Source: Olavius algarvensis Delta 4 endosymbiont (GTDB lineage: Bacteria > Desulfobacterota > Desulfobacteria > Desulfobacterales > CAJINA01). Taken from it: a stretch of 64,000 bases of DNA. The stretch's first letter is position 1, and every line of letters begins with the position of its first letter. The notes below the pieces were generated by a model. The model searched no databases, had not been told where the DNA came from, and saw only the letters and a list, made by a program, of their open reading frames with translations. This document shows positions 18,855 through 28,185 of the stretch, piece after piece. The stretch is from the NCBI GenBank assembly GCA_905176665.1, contig CAJINA010000188.1, positions 224,654 to 288,653 of the forward strand, in the 5' to 3' direction. A program made the position numbers and the translations under genes.

Positions 18855-20531
18855 TTGGAAATGCAACCACCACCCGGTGATCTGAATACCGAACTGACCT
18901 ATACCCGGTTCGACCGTATGAGCGAAACATACCCGGATCGGCCGGCTGTAATCTATCTCGGGGAGACATTCTCCTATCGCCGCCTGCGTGAATTGAGCGA
19001 GCGCTTTGCCGGTGGTCTTTCCGAGCTCGGCGTCGGCCAGGGCGACCGGGTCATGGTCTATATCGCCAACTCAGTACAGTGGGTGATTGCTTTTCTGGGC
19101 ATCCAGAAAATCGGGGCCGTGATCGTACCGGTGGCGCCTATTTATACATCTCACGAAATTATCTACATGATTAAAGATGCAGATGTAAAAACCATCGTCT
19201 GCGCCGACACCAATTTCTGCTACGTCCAGGAAGCGCTCGACCAGACCGACCTCGAACACGTTGTCGTCACCAACCTGATCGATCTGCTGCCCGGCTGGAA
19301 AAGACTGCTGGGTTTTCTCTTCGACCGGATACCGACCGGCAAAGTCGCCAAAGACAGCCGGATCCACAAATTTAACAATCTGCTGGCCGCAACGCCCTTC
19401 AAGCAGACCGTCTCGCTCGAACCGTCCAAGGACCTGGCCTATATCCTCTACACCGGGGGTACTACGGGCTTCCCCAAGGGCGTACCGGGTTCACACATCG
19501 GCATGACCTCCTACGTCAACGACGTCACCGAAGATATTGCCGGCCAACATCTTTACGAGGGACAGGATACCTACATTGCCATCAATCCGCTGTTCCATAT
19601 CATGGCCCTCGGGTTTTTCATGTCGATTGGACTGAACAAGGGCAACACCACGGTCCTGATGCCCACCCCCCAAGTGGATGCCATTTTGGAAACCATTGCG
19701 CGCTACAAGATCCGTTGGCTGCTGGGAGTTCCGGCCCTGTACCGTATGCTTCTGGAAAATGACCGCCTGGACCGCTACGATCTAAGCTCCCTGCAATATT
19801 GTTACTGCGGCGGCGATGTTTTGCCCGCGGAAGTCAAGGAGCGCTGGCGCAGCCACTGCGGCATTCCCATCTACCAGGTCTACGGTTCCACCGAAGTCGG
19901 CCATGTTACGTACAGCAAAATCGGCGTCGAACCCAGCCCGCGGGCCATCGGCTTTCCACTGCAGAGCCGGGAGTGTCGCATTGTCGATCCGGTCACTCTG
20001 GAAAAGGTGCCCACCGGCGAGAGCGGGGAATTGCTGGTCACATCACCCTACACGCTGAAGGCATACCTGAAAAAGCCGGAGGAAACGGAAAAGGCGTATG
20101 TCGAACTCGATGGCCTTACATGGTGCCGGATGGGGGATTTTGTCAGCGCTGAACCCACCGGCGAGCTGATCTACGTGGAACGCTCGGCGGACATCATTAA
20201 ACACAAGGCCTTTCGCGTATCGGCCTCTGAGGTGGAAGCCACGCTCCAGGACCACCCGACCGTCATCGGGGCCTGTGTCGTCGGGATCCCGGACCCGAAG
20301 GTGGGCGAGCGCATAAAAGCCATCGTGGTGCTTAAAGAGGATGCCCGTGGCGTCGGGGGTACCGAATTGATCCGGTTCTGCCAGGATCGGTTGGCAGCCT
20401 ACAAAGTGCCTTCATATATAGAGTTTAGGGATATGCTGCCCAAGTCGAAGGTCGGTAAACTGCTGCGCCGGGAAGTGCGCGACGATGAAGCCCGCCGGAC
20501 TTCGAAGGACAAGAAACTGTTTTCTGGTTAA
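18855..20531 (+). CDS. AMP-forming acyl/aryl-CoA ligase
   Basis: An adenylate-forming enzyme of 558 residues that activates a carboxylic acid to its CoA thioester. Visible motifs are the P-loop-like A3 YTGGTTGFPKG, A5 YQVYGSTEVGH, A7 LTWCRMGDFV, and A10 LPKSKVGKLLRRE with the catalytic Lys. TTG 18855 sits 9 bp after AAGGAG; ATG 18861 is the alternative. It lies 57 bp after livF in the same operon, so the imported ligand is probably an organic acid activated on entry. The exact substrate (fatty, aromatic or other) cannot be read from the sequence. Confidence 0.88.
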   Translation: MEMQPPPGDLNTELTYTRFDRMSETYPDRPAVIYLGETFSYRRLRELSERFAGGLSELGVGQGDRVMVYIANSVQWVIAFLGIQKIGAVIVPVAPIYTSHEIIYMIKDADVKTIVCADTNFCYVQEALDQTDLEHVVVTNLIDLLPGWKRLLGFLFDRIPTGKVAKDSRIHKFNNLLAATPFKQTVSLEPSKDLAYILYTGGTTGFPKGVPGSHIGMTSYVNDVTEDIAGQHLYEGQDTYIAINPLFHIMALGFFMSIGLNKGNTTVLMPTPQVDAILETIARYKIRWLLGVPALYRMLLENDRLDRYDLSSLQYCYCGGDVLPAEVKERWRSHCGIPIYQVYGSTEVGHVTYSKIGVEPSPRAIGFPLQSRECRIVDPVTLEKVPTGESGELLVTSPYTLKAYLKKPEETEKAYVELDGLTWCRMGDFVSAEPTGELIYVERSADIIKHKAFRVSASEVEATLQDHPTVIGACVVGIPDPKVGERIKAIVVLKEDARGVGGTELIRFCQDRLAAYKVPSYIEFRDMLPKSKVGKLLRREVRDDEARRTSKDKKLFSG

Positions 20532-20540
20532 GGAGAGATT

Positions 20541-21113
20541 ATGGATATTTTTACAGCTATTGAAAGCCGGCGCAGCTGCCGGGAGTTCGCAGCGGAGCCC
20601 GTGGATGCGGCCAAGATCGAACGCATTCTGGAAGCGGCCGCCTGGGCGCCTTCGCCCCTTAACACCCAGCCTTGGAAATTCATTGTCATTACCGCTCAGG
20701 AAAAAAAGGACGAGATCTTTGCCGAAGCCGAGCGATGCAAGGCCTGGGCCATCGAGCAAAGCGGCTGGAAATGGCTGCACTCGTATGGTCTCGATTTTCT
20801 GAAGCAGGCCCCCGTAGTTGTCGCCGTGGTGGGTGATCCGCAGAAAACCGGGGTGGACATGTTCCAGACCGAAGGCAACGTCGGGTATAAACTGGCCTGT
20901 GCCGCCGCCATCCAGAATATGTTGCTGGCCGCCCAGGCCCTTGACCTGGGCAGTGTCTGGTTTACGTTTTTTGACAGGGGTGAACTGCGTAAAATTCTGG
21001 ATATCCCGACAGACAAGACCCCGATCTCCCTGGTCTGCATCGGTACCCCAGCCCAGGCACCGGCCGCAGTTCCCCGCAAGCCGGTTGAAAAGTTGACGAC
21101 ATATATTGATTAA
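20541..21113 (+). CDS. Nitroreductase family protein (operon with CoA ligase)
   Basis: An FMN-dependent nitroreductase-fold protein of 190 residues. The N-terminal FMN phosphate site (SRRSCREF) and the APSPLNTQPWKFIVIT motif are clear, as is the central helix with GYKLACAAAIQNMLLAAQALDLGSVW. It begins 9 bp after the ligase stop behind AAGGAGA. The fold includes NAD(P)H-dependent reductases of nitro, quinone or enoyl substrates. A role in reducing the CoA ligase product is possible but unproven. Confidence 0.85.
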   Translation: MDIFTAIESRRSCREFAAEPVDAAKIERILEAAAWAPSPLNTQPWKFIVITAQEKKDEIFAEAERCKAWAIEQSGWKWLHSYGLDFLKQAPVVVAVVGDPQKTGVDMFQTEGNVGYKLACAAAIQNMLLAAQALDLGSVWFTFFDRGELRKILDIPTDKTPISLVCIGTPAQAPAAVPRKPVEKLTTYID

Positions 21114-21330
21114 AAAATCCTGGCCTTAAAAGGTAGGATCGCAAATACACCTTTAGCCTCGCACAGAGACGCAAAGGCGCAAAGAAAGTTAAAATCAAAT
21201 TTGTGAGCTACGCTGAAAACTAAAACTGTTTGGCGCAAAAGCGTGAATACTTTGGCCCTTGTTCTCTCTACGCCTCAGCGTCTTCGCGCGCGACAACGCG
21301 CGCGACAATTGGTTTTGAGGAGAAGGTAAA

Positions 21331-21852
21331 ATGAGCGCAAATGTATTGGACGGCAAACGCATCTTAGCAGTCGACGATGAGCCAGACGTCCTGGATACCC
21401 TGGAGGATCTTTTGGATGACCACCCCGGGCTGATCTTTGACCGGGCAACGGATTACGAGACCGGCTATCACCTGCTCAGGTCTTGGACTTACGATGCCGT
21501 CATTCTCGATATCATGGGCGTCCGGGGATTCGATCTGCTCAACGCTTCGGTCCACCTGGGATTTCCGACAGTAATGCTCACCGCCCATGCCTTTTCAGCC
21601 GAGGCCCTGCAGCAATCCATCAAAATGGGGGCCCGGGCCTATATCCCCAAAGAGAACATGCTCGACATTACCGATTTTCTGGAAGATGTCCTGACTCTGG
21701 AACACGGCTCGGGTCTAAAGCGCATGTTCCAGCGCCTGGGCGGCGCCTTCGATCAACGTTTCGGTTCCCGCTGGATGGAAGATAAGAAAACGTTCTGGGA
21801 ACAGGTCACTTCCGGCGCCTACAAGCCCGGACCGGTGATTTTGAAGGATTAA
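21331..21852 (+). CDS. Stand-alone response-regulator receiver protein
   Basis: This 173-residue protein is a CheY-like receiver (about residues 8-125) with the acidic pair in AVDDEPD, the phospho-acceptor Asp in AVILDIMG, Thr in VMLTAHA and Lys in AYIPKEN. A 45-residue C-terminal tail, predicted helical and rich in Arg, Phe and Trp, has no recognised output domain. The SD is GAGGAGAAGG. The kinase partner is unknown; the hybrid kinase at 7090 is not adjacent. Confidence 0.85.
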   Translation: MSANVLDGKRILAVDDEPDVLDTLEDLLDDHPGLIFDRATDYETGYHLLRSWTYDAVILDIMGVRGFDLLNASVHLGFPTVMLTAHAFSAEALQQSIKMGARAYIPKENMLDITDFLEDVLTLEHGSGLKRMFQRLGGAFDQRFGSRWMEDKKTFWEQVTSGAYKPGPVILKD

Positions 21853-22003
21853 GGTATAGGGTGTAAGGTAGAAGGCTGAAGAAAAATCCGGAGGGCTGAT
21901 GTCTGAGGTCAAAAGTCAGTAAAACAAGGGGTTCGGAACAAGGGGGGGGGCTGTTTCACCAACCTGCCTGGTGAAGTTCTAATCCACAAGCATCAAACTA
22001 TTT

Positions 22004-23257
22004 TCAAAATCTATCCGGGCTAAACGGCACCGGATCAATCTCCGGCTTCACGTCGCGGACCAGATCAGCCACCAGTTTCCCCGTGCCCGGGGCCATGGAA
22101 ATTCCCAGCATGCCGTGGCCGGTGGCCAGAACCAGGTTGGTGTGGTTTCGCGGCCGGCCAATAATAGGCAAGTCATCATAACTCATGGGGCGCAGGTCGC
22201 TGCGCTCTTCCAGCAGGGGATAACCGAACGGCTCTTTCAGATACCGGGCCGCGGACTTTTTAATGCGGGCAATTCTTCGCCGGTTAATGGATAAGCCGTA
22301 GCCGGAAAACTCCATCGTTCCCCCCAGCCGGTAGGCATCCTTCCAGGGCGTGGCCACGACATTGGTTTCAAACATGTAACAGGGTATCTGCAGGCAAACC
22401 GCTGGCCGCTGCATGGTCAGGGTATACCCCTTGCCCGGCTGAACCGGAATCCGGGTTTCAAGCCGCCGGGCCAGCTGCCGGCTCCAGGCACCCAAAGCCA
22501 CGACATAACCATCGGCAGTGAATTCGCCCCGCGTGGTTACCACGCCACGCACGGCACGCTTGCCCCCCAGGAGGGTCTCGACACAGCAGTCTTCTTCCAT
22601 GCTTACGCCGAGCCGCTCAAGGACCACCCGCAAATCCGCCACCAGGCGTTCCGGCCGCAGGTGGAAATCGTCCGGGTGGTACCAGGCGCCGTATAGATCT
22701 TCCCGAAGAGCCGGTTCCAGTTTTGCCAGGGCCGCGCCCCGAAAGGGTATGGCTTCCAGTCCATAGGGTTTCAAGAGCGTATTGGTCCGACCGTAGCGCT
22801 CCATCCCGTCACGGGTTCGGCAGGCCATCATCACTCCATTTCGCTCGCGGCCGCCGTCGAATTCACCACTGTCAAACCAGTTGGCATAGAGTTCGGCTGA
22901 GTATCTCAAAATCGTTTCCCGGGCGGCCACGGCATGTTCAAGGTGGCTCCGACTGCATTTTAAGGCAAACCCGAGCAGCCACCGTGCTTTTTCAAGGTCC
23001 AGCTCAGGTTTGATGAAAAGGGGCGATTGGCCCACCAGCATCCGGGCCAGCTCATGGCTGACGGCGCCCGGTGCGCACAGCGGCGGCAGATCGCTGGTAA
23101 ACACGAACCCGCAGTTCCCGGAAGACGCTCCGGCACCGATCTTGTCCCGCTCAATGACCCGCACCTGCACCCCTTCCCGGGCCAGGTAATAGGCACTCGC
23201 CAGCCCGATTACCCCACCGCCCAGGATTAAAACATCACTGTGCCGATCTTTTACCAT
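22004..23257 (-). CDS. FAD-dependent amino acid oxidase/dehydrogenase (DadA/glycine-oxidase-like)
   Basis: A flavoprotein of 417 residues in the DAO family. The N-terminal dinucleotide-binding motif is VLILGGGVIGLASAYYLAREG. ASSGNCGFV follows in the flavin region, and the C-terminal FAD motif is LVLATGHGMLGISMAPGTGKLVADL. The fold oxidises D-amino acids, glycine or related amines to keto acids; DadA-type enzymes pass electrons to the respiratory chain. The specific substrate is unknown. It is monocistronic on the minus strand, convergent with the receiver gene. Confidence 0.85.
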   Translation of the reverse strand: MVKDRHSDVLILGGGVIGLASAYYLAREGVQVRVIERDKIGAGASSGNCGFVFTSDLPPLCAPGAVSHELARMLVGQSPLFIKPELDLEKARWLLGFALKCSRSHLEHAVAARETILRYSAELYANWFDSGEFDGGRERNGVMMACRTRDGMERYGRTNTLLKPYGLEAIPFRGAALAKLEPALREDLYGAWYHPDDFHLRPERLVADLRVVLERLGVSMEEDCCVETLLGGKRAVRGVVTTRGEFTADGYVVALGAWSRQLARRLETRIPVQPGKGYTLTMQRPAVCLQIPCYMFETNVVATPWKDAYRLGGTMEFSGYGLSINRRRIARIKKSAARYLKEPFGYPLLEERSDLRPMSYDDLPIIGRPRNHTNLVLATGHGMLGISMAPGTGKLVADLVRDVKPEIDPVPFSPDRF

Positions 23258-23691
23258 CTACCCGTGTTGTCCTTTCACCATCACACCAGAGCCCATAAAA
23301 TAGAAAACGACCTGAACATAATCGAATTGACCGGTTATGTCCAATGGTTGTAGCGTCATCCCGGCAAGTACCGGGATCCAGCCGAGATACTCCAGAGCTC
23401 CTCTATCCGGACTCCGGCTCTCGCCGAAGCGATGCCAGTTTCAGGCTTGGAGATCAAATCTTATTAAACATTATTTTACCATCCCTAACATCATTAGGAA
23501 CGGTATTGCGCTGAACCCGATTATTGGCTATGAAAGAATGCTTAATGAGTAGACTCGCATGACTTGCGTAAAAACGCTGCGGGTGGTGACGGTGTGGGTT
23601 AAAATGCCTTGAGCTGTTGTTTTTAAGCCTTTTCGCTTTTTTTACCTGACACTAAATCCATCATAACGAATACCAACAACTGGATCCAAAA
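23258..23691. other. Divergent intergenic region with a REP-like repeat
   Basis: It separates the minus-strand oxidase gene from serB. It holds a repeat of the CGTCATCCCGG...CCGGGATCCAG type at 23354-23381, with inner arms ATCCCGG and CCGGGAT at 23358-23377. A 71-codon open frame spanning it is an artefact of the repeat. The serB promoter presumably lies in the AT-rich 3' part; no clear boxes were seen. Confidence 0.5.
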
Positions 23692-24861
23692 ATGAGCCAA
23701 CTGTATGTCATTTCCGCCGTCGGCAAGGACAAACCCGGCCTGGTCTACACTGTATCAAACGTCCTGGCTGAACTGGGCATCAATATTGTCGACGTGGACG
23801 CCCGTTCGGTAAGGGGGCACTTTTCGCTGTTCATCGTCATCGACCTGAGTACCTCGGAGCACGGATTCGAAAAAATGTACACCAGCCTGAAACCGCTGGA
23901 GTCGAATTTCAACCTCGGTCTCAACATCGAACCGTATGAAGCCGGTCGCCGCAAAGCCGAGAAGCGCATGATGGTTCTGACGGTCATGGGGCAGGACCGG
24001 CCGGGAATCGTGGCCGGAGTTTCCGGCATTATGGCCGAGATAGACATCAACATCGAAACCATCCGGATGATTGCCCGCGGTGATTACATCGCCATGGAGC
24101 TGAGCGTGGACGCTTCCGAAGTGCCGGATATGTCCGTCGCCCGCAAAACCCTCTATAAATTTTCAGAAGATACCGGACTGGATGTTTCTCTACGTGATCA
24201 CGACATCTTCGAAAAACCCAAGCGGGTCGTCATCTTCGACTGTGACAGCACTATTATTCAGGAAGAGGTCATCGATGAACTTGCCAAGGTGGCCGGCGTC
24301 AGTAACCGGGTAAAAACGATGACCGACCGGGCCATGCAGGGGGAGCTGGATTTTGAAGCAGCCCTCAAGGAGCGCGTCAGCCTGCTCAAAGGCGTCACCA
24401 CCGAACAGCTGGAAATGCTGTCCGGAGCCATCAACCTGACGGCCGGCGCCGAAGAATTGATCGCCACCCTGCATTTCATGGGGTATAAGGTCGGGGTCAT
24501 ATCCGGCGGGTTCACGTTCTTCACCGATTACCTGAAGAATAAGCTCAACCTGGATTATGTGTTCGCCAATGAACTGGAAATCGTGGACGGCGTGGTCACC
24601 GGCCGTATAAAGGGCGAGATCATCGATGCGAACCGCAAAGGTGAAATCATTCGCAAGATTGCGGACAGTGAGCGTATTTCCATTGACCAGGTAGTCGCTG
24701 TGGGTGATGGGGCCAACGACCGCTTCATGCTCGAAAATTCAGGCCTGGCAATCGCGTTCAATCCAAAAGAAATTTTGAAAGAGTATAGCGATGGAATGAT
24801 AAACAGCGACAATATTTCTGGACTGCTGCATTTTTTGGGGATACCGGAGCTCAATAAATAA
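23692..24861 (+). CDS. serB: Phosphoserine phosphatase with two N-terminal ACT domains
   Basis: It catalyses the last step of L-serine synthesis. Of 389 residues, the first half holds two ACT domains (about 1-85 and 93-175, each opening V..VGKDKPGL or VMGQDRPGI), which usually bind an amino acid regulator. The C-terminal HAD phosphatase has motif I VVIFDCDSTII (nucleophile Asp), motif II VISGGFTFF and motif III with VGDGANDRFM. The length matches SerB forms with double ACT domains. Nothing links it to an operon. Confidence 0.93.
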   Translation: MSQLYVISAVGKDKPGLVYTVSNVLAELGINIVDVDARSVRGHFSLFIVIDLSTSEHGFEKMYTSLKPLESNFNLGLNIEPYEAGRRKAEKRMMVLTVMGQDRPGIVAGVSGIMAEIDINIETIRMIARGDYIAMELSVDASEVPDMSVARKTLYKFSEDTGLDVSLRDHDIFEKPKRVVIFDCDSTIIQEEVIDELAKVAGVSNRVKTMTDRAMQGELDFEAALKERVSLLKGVTTEQLEMLSGAINLTAGAEELIATLHFMGYKVGVISGGFTFFTDYLKNKLNLDYVFANELEIVDGVVTGRIKGEIIDANRKGEIIRKIADSERISIDQVVAVGDGANDRFMLENSGLAIAFNPKEILKEYSDGMINSDNISGLLHFLGIPELNK

Positions 24862-24863
24862 AA

Positions 24864-25046
24864 GGGTGCAAGGGGTCAAGTAAAAATCAAAACCCATTGT
24901 AACCCCAGGTCCGGAGACTTGAGCCCTTGAAATACAATGCTGATTTGAGATACAAGGGATCGGGGATGCTAATAAATTGTTCAAGCGGTTTTTAAGATCG
25001 GAACGGTCTTTCACTTGAACCCTTGACCCCACGACCCCTGGGACCC
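24864..25046. repeat. Imperfect foldback, GGGTCAAG family, copy 1
   Basis: GGGTGCAAGGGGTCAAGTAAAAAT at the left pairs with the complement of TCTTTCACTTGAACCCTTGACCCC at the right. Similar material occurs at 40409-40555 and 51619-51700. It fills the serB-flavin reductase gap. Confidence 0.45.
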
Positions 25047-25095
25047 TTCTTCCTCAAAACTTGAAAGATATTTTACCACGCGGAGACCTGACATC

Positions 25096-25590
25096 ATGAA
25101 TAAAGTAAACTACATGTCCGTTGCTGACGAGGCCATGGCCAAAATCAAAAAGGGTGTGTTCCTGACGGTCAAAGCCGGCGACCGGCTGAACACGATGACG
25201 ATCGGCTGGGCCACCATCGGCCATTGCTGGCAAAAGCCCATTTTCATGATCATGGTCCGCAACTCGCGACACACCTTTTCCATCATCGAGGACGCCGACG
25301 ATTTCACGGTTTCCATCCCGGCCCTGGACATGAAAAACGCGGTCATGTATTGCGGTACGCAGTCCGGTAAAGATGTAGACAAATTCCAGGAACCCGGCAT
25401 GGAAACCAAGGCGGCCCAGCAGACCCATTCGCCGATCATTGATTTGCCCGGCCTGCACTTCGAGTGCCGTATCGTTCACAAGAGTGCTATGGACCCTAAG
25501 TTTTTAGAAGAAAGCTACCAGCACTTTTACCCCGAGCAAGACTTTCATACAATGTATTTTGGCGAAATTCTAGAATGTTATGAAGTTTAA
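25096..25590 (+). CDS. Flavin reductase-like (FMN-binding split barrel) protein
   Basis: This 164-residue protein resembles the flavin reductase/flavoredoxin family: GVFLTVKAGDRLNTMTIGWATIGHCWQKPIFMIMVRNSRHTFSIIED matches the FMN phosphate and isoalloxazine region. In sulfate reducers such proteins carry electrons or bind flavin under anaerobic conditions. No operon partner is evident. The start ATG 25096 follows GGAGACC. Confidence 0.8.
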   Translation: MNKVNYMSVADEAMAKIKKGVFLTVKAGDRLNTMTIGWATIGHCWQKPIFMIMVRNSRHTFSIIEDADDFTVSIPALDMKNAVMYCGTQSGKDVDKFQEPGMETKAAQQTHSPIIDLPGLHFECRIVHKSAMDPKFLEESYQHFYPEQDFHTMYFGEILECYEV

Positions 25591-25843
25591 ACCGGCGACA
25601 TAAGCCATCCCGCCGCAGAAAAACAAGATCCAACCAAAAGGAATAGTGACGTGGTGTTGCGCGGTTACCATTACGGAAAAGCGCGCCCCCCGAACCCTTG
25701 CGACCAGCCCCGGCCGGTGGCCCTAAAATGTGACAAAAGTAAAAATCTTTCTTCGCACGATTGAAATATATGCTAAAATTCTTCCGGATTATAGGGAGCA
25801 TCGTTCAATGGTCCGGAATTAAAACTTCGTTGAAAAAAGGCAT

Positions 25844-27700
25844 ATGACGACAGAGATCGTATTTACTTTTGATATGCTCATTGTGATGGCCATGCTGGTC
25901 GTGGTCATTGTGCTGTTTATTTTGGAATGGGTGCGCCTGGATGTGGTGGGACTACTGATGATGGTCCTGCTGCCGTTAACCGGAGTCATCGATGCCAACG
26001 ATGCCATCGGGGGATTGGGTTCCAATGCCGTGGTGGCCATCATCGGGGTCATTATCATCGGGGCCGGGCTGGACAAATCCGGGGTCATGACTGTCTTGTC
26101 GCGCCAGATTATCCACCTGGCCGGCGAGAACCGCACCCGGATCATGGCCCTGCTGTCCGCTTCGGTGGCGGTAATCTCTATCTTCATGCAGAATATCGGC
26201 GCCATGTCCCTGTTTCTGCCGGCCGCGACCCGCATCAGCAGGCAACTGAAAACCCCCATGTCCAGCCTGCTCATGCCCATGGGGTTTTGCGCCATCATCG
26301 GCGGCTGCCTGACCCTGGTGGGCTCCAGTCCCCTGATCCTGCTCAATGACCTGATGGAAGTATGGTGCCAGGCCAATGCGGAAGCCCTGGCCGGAAAAAC
26401 CTTCGAACCCTTTGGGCTGTTCGATGTGGCGCCCATCGGCCTGGCCCTGGTCATGGCCGGGCTGCTTTATTTTATAATTTTCGGTAAACTGGTCCTGCCG
26501 CCTGCCGAGAAAAGCGATGATGAAGGCTTCATGAGTTCATACCTGGACGAGGTTTACGGCAAACGGATCGGGAAGATTTTTGAACTGACCATACCAGCCG
26601 AATTCAGCCCCAAAAGCCTGAACGACCTGAGTCTGCGGCCCGTGTACCACGCCACGGTGGACTGCATCGCCAAGGATCACTGCCGCAGAAAACTGCTGGC
26701 CCCCACCCGGGAGGATATCATCGAGCCCGGTGATACGGTCGGCATCATCAGTACCGATGAACACATCCAACAATTGGCCCAGGACCTGGGGTGGACCGTT
26801 AAGCCTGGTCTGGAGGTGTTCAGCGAAGACCTGTCGCCGGCCAATGCCGGCATCGTGGAAGCGATCGTCACCCCCCACAGCGAACTGGCCGGCCGCAAGA
26901 TGCGTGACATCCATTTTCGCAAGCGCTACCAGGTGAACCCCTTGGCCATTTTCCGGGATAACGAGGTCCATCTAACCGACATATCGACCATGAAGATGCG
27001 CCACGGCGACGCCCTGCTTTTCCAGGGGCAGTGGGCCAAGTTCCCATTTTTGAAAGAGAAGCTCGACCTGGTGTTCACCGAGGAAATCAAGGGCGAAATC
27101 ACAAGGCCGGAAAAGGCCGTGCCGGCCATCCTCTGGCTGGTGGTGGCGTTGACCCTGGCACTCGGGTTCAAGGTCAAATTGGCCATTGCCCTGTTGACCG
27201 GTGCGGTGGGCATGATCGTAAGCAAGGTGATCACCATCGACGAAGCCTATACGGCCGTAGACTGGATGACCATCTTTCTGCTGAGTGGTTTGATCCCGCT
27301 GGGCATCGCGTTTGAAAAAACCGGCACGGCCCAATATATCGCCACGGCTCTGCTGGCCGCCACGGGGGAGGTGTCTCCCATGATGCTAATGTTTATCATC
27401 GGCCTGCTGACCACCTTTTTTACCCTGGTAGCCTCCAACGTGGGGGCCGCGGTCCTGCTGGTGCCATTGGCCATGAACATGGCCCTGAAAACCGGGGCCG
27501 ATCCCTGCATCGCCGCCCTGGTGGTCGGCGTGGCCGCCTCAAACACCTTCATCCTGCCCACCCACCAGGTCAACGCCCTCATCATGCGCCCGGGGGGCTA
27601 CAAAACCAAGGATTACGTCAAAGCCGGAACCGGCATGACCGTTATCTTCGCCGTGGTTGTGCTGTTAATGCTGTGGTTGTTTTACGGAGTCACCTTTTAG
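25844..27700 (+). CDS. SLC13/DASS-type anion symporter with central TrkA_C domains
   Basis: A 618-residue inner-membrane transporter with two hydrophobic halves (about 1-215 and 425-615) around a soluble stretch holding two TrkA_C/RCK-like domains. Repeated signature segments are FMQNIGAMSLFLPAATRIS with PLILL in the first half and VASNVGAAVLLVPLAMNMA with SNTFILPTHQVNALI in the second. This layout is typical of Na+-coupled sulfate or dicarboxylate carriers. A sulfate role would fit a sulfate reducer but is not shown by sequence alone. SD AAAAGG precedes ATG 25844. Confidence 0.85.
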   Translation: MTTEIVFTFDMLIVMAMLVVVIVLFILEWVRLDVVGLLMMVLLPLTGVIDANDAIGGLGSNAVVAIIGVIIIGAGLDKSGVMTVLSRQIIHLAGENRTRIMALLSASVAVISIFMQNIGAMSLFLPAATRISRQLKTPMSSLLMPMGFCAIIGGCLTLVGSSPLILLNDLMEVWCQANAEALAGKTFEPFGLFDVAPIGLALVMAGLLYFIIFGKLVLPPAEKSDDEGFMSSYLDEVYGKRIGKIFELTIPAEFSPKSLNDLSLRPVYHATVDCIAKDHCRRKLLAPTREDIIEPGDTVGIISTDEHIQQLAQDLGWTVKPGLEVFSEDLSPANAGIVEAIVTPHSELAGRKMRDIHFRKRYQVNPLAIFRDNEVHLTDISTMKMRHGDALLFQGQWAKFPFLKEKLDLVFTEEIKGEITRPEKAVPAILWLVVALTLALGFKVKLAIALLTGAVGMIVSKVITIDEAYTAVDWMTIFLLSGLIPLGIAFEKTGTAQYIATALLAATGEVSPMMLMFIIGLLTTFFTLVASNVGAAVLLVPLAMNMALKTGADPCIAALVVGVAASNTFILPTHQVNALIMRPGGYKTKDYVKAGTGMTVIFAVVVLLMLWLFYGVTF

Positions 27701-27989
27701 ACGCTATATCAGAAGCGGTCTTTGGCCCAAACGCAGCGTAGCGTGCTTGACTGGTTCGAGGTATAAGGCTTGCATTCTTGAGGGGTCCCTTTTTTCACTG
27801 AGCGAGGATCTTGAAGCAACCCCCGCCCTCAAATCCCTCCCGTTAGGGGGGGGGGGAAGCTTTTCTGCCTTCCGACACCAGATCTCCGACCTCGTGTTTT
27901 CCCTGACTCCAGACTCCCGGCACCCGATTTTCTGATCATGTACCTGCAGCCTCTCACCTAACACCTTCTACCTTAGTCCAGCCCCCAAT

Positions 27990-28003
27990 CTACAATATTG
28001 TAG
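27990..28003. promoter_or_regulatory. Perfect 14-bp palindrome upstream of amtB
   Basis: CTACAATATTGTAG is a perfect dyad 110 bp upstream of the sigma-54-type promoter, at a distance where enhancer-binding proteins act. The regulator is unknown. Confidence 0.4.
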
Positions 28004-28021
28004 TTTCAGGCCGCCCCATAT

Positions 28022-28041
28022 TGCATTTTTGTAAAAATGCA
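28022..28041. promoter_or_regulatory. Perfect 20-bp palindrome upstream of amtB
   Basis: TGCATTTTT-GT-AAAAATGCA is a perfect 9-2-9 dyad. The TGCA ends recall NtrC half-sites (TGCAC...GTGCA), but the inner bases differ. It is about 72 bp upstream of the -24 element. Confidence 0.4.
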
Positions 28042-28112
28042 TTTTTGTCATGCTAGAATAATTTTGTCCATATATCCCCAAAACTACTTGATATTCAACA
28101 ATTTTGTTTCTA

Positions 28113-28128
28113 TGGCACATGTCTTGAA
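28113..28128 (+). promoter_or_regulatory. Sigma-54 (RpoN) -24/-12 promoter of amtB
   Basis: TGGCAC-ATGTC-TTGAA matches the consensus TGGCAC-N5-TTGCW at all key bases except A for C in the -12 GC. It lies 57 bp before the amtB start. Nitrogen-regulated amtB promoters are classically RpoN-dependent. Confidence 0.6.
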
Positions 28129-28185
28129 TTTACATCCCCCGATAGCCCGACGCCACTCAATATTAACCCTAATAAGGATACCGCC

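Larger units (their letters stand above)
27701..28185. other. Regulatory intergenic region upstream of amtB
   Basis: This 485 bp region contains an 11-G run near 27846, low-complexity pyrimidine-rich repeats (ACTCCAGACTCCCGGC-like, 27900-27975), two perfect palindromes (27990-28003, 28022-28041) and a sigma-54-type promoter. Open frames here are short and featureless. Confidence 0.5.

Noticed and set aside
23337..23552. 71-codon open frame
   Set aside because: It is a translation of a REP-like repeat (VIPASTGIQ is the typical repeat-derived peptide).
27715..27770. Possible reverse-oriented remnant of the foldback family (TTTGGCCCAAACGCAG)
   Set aside because: Only a short match to the right core end, and no second arm; too weak to list as a copy.
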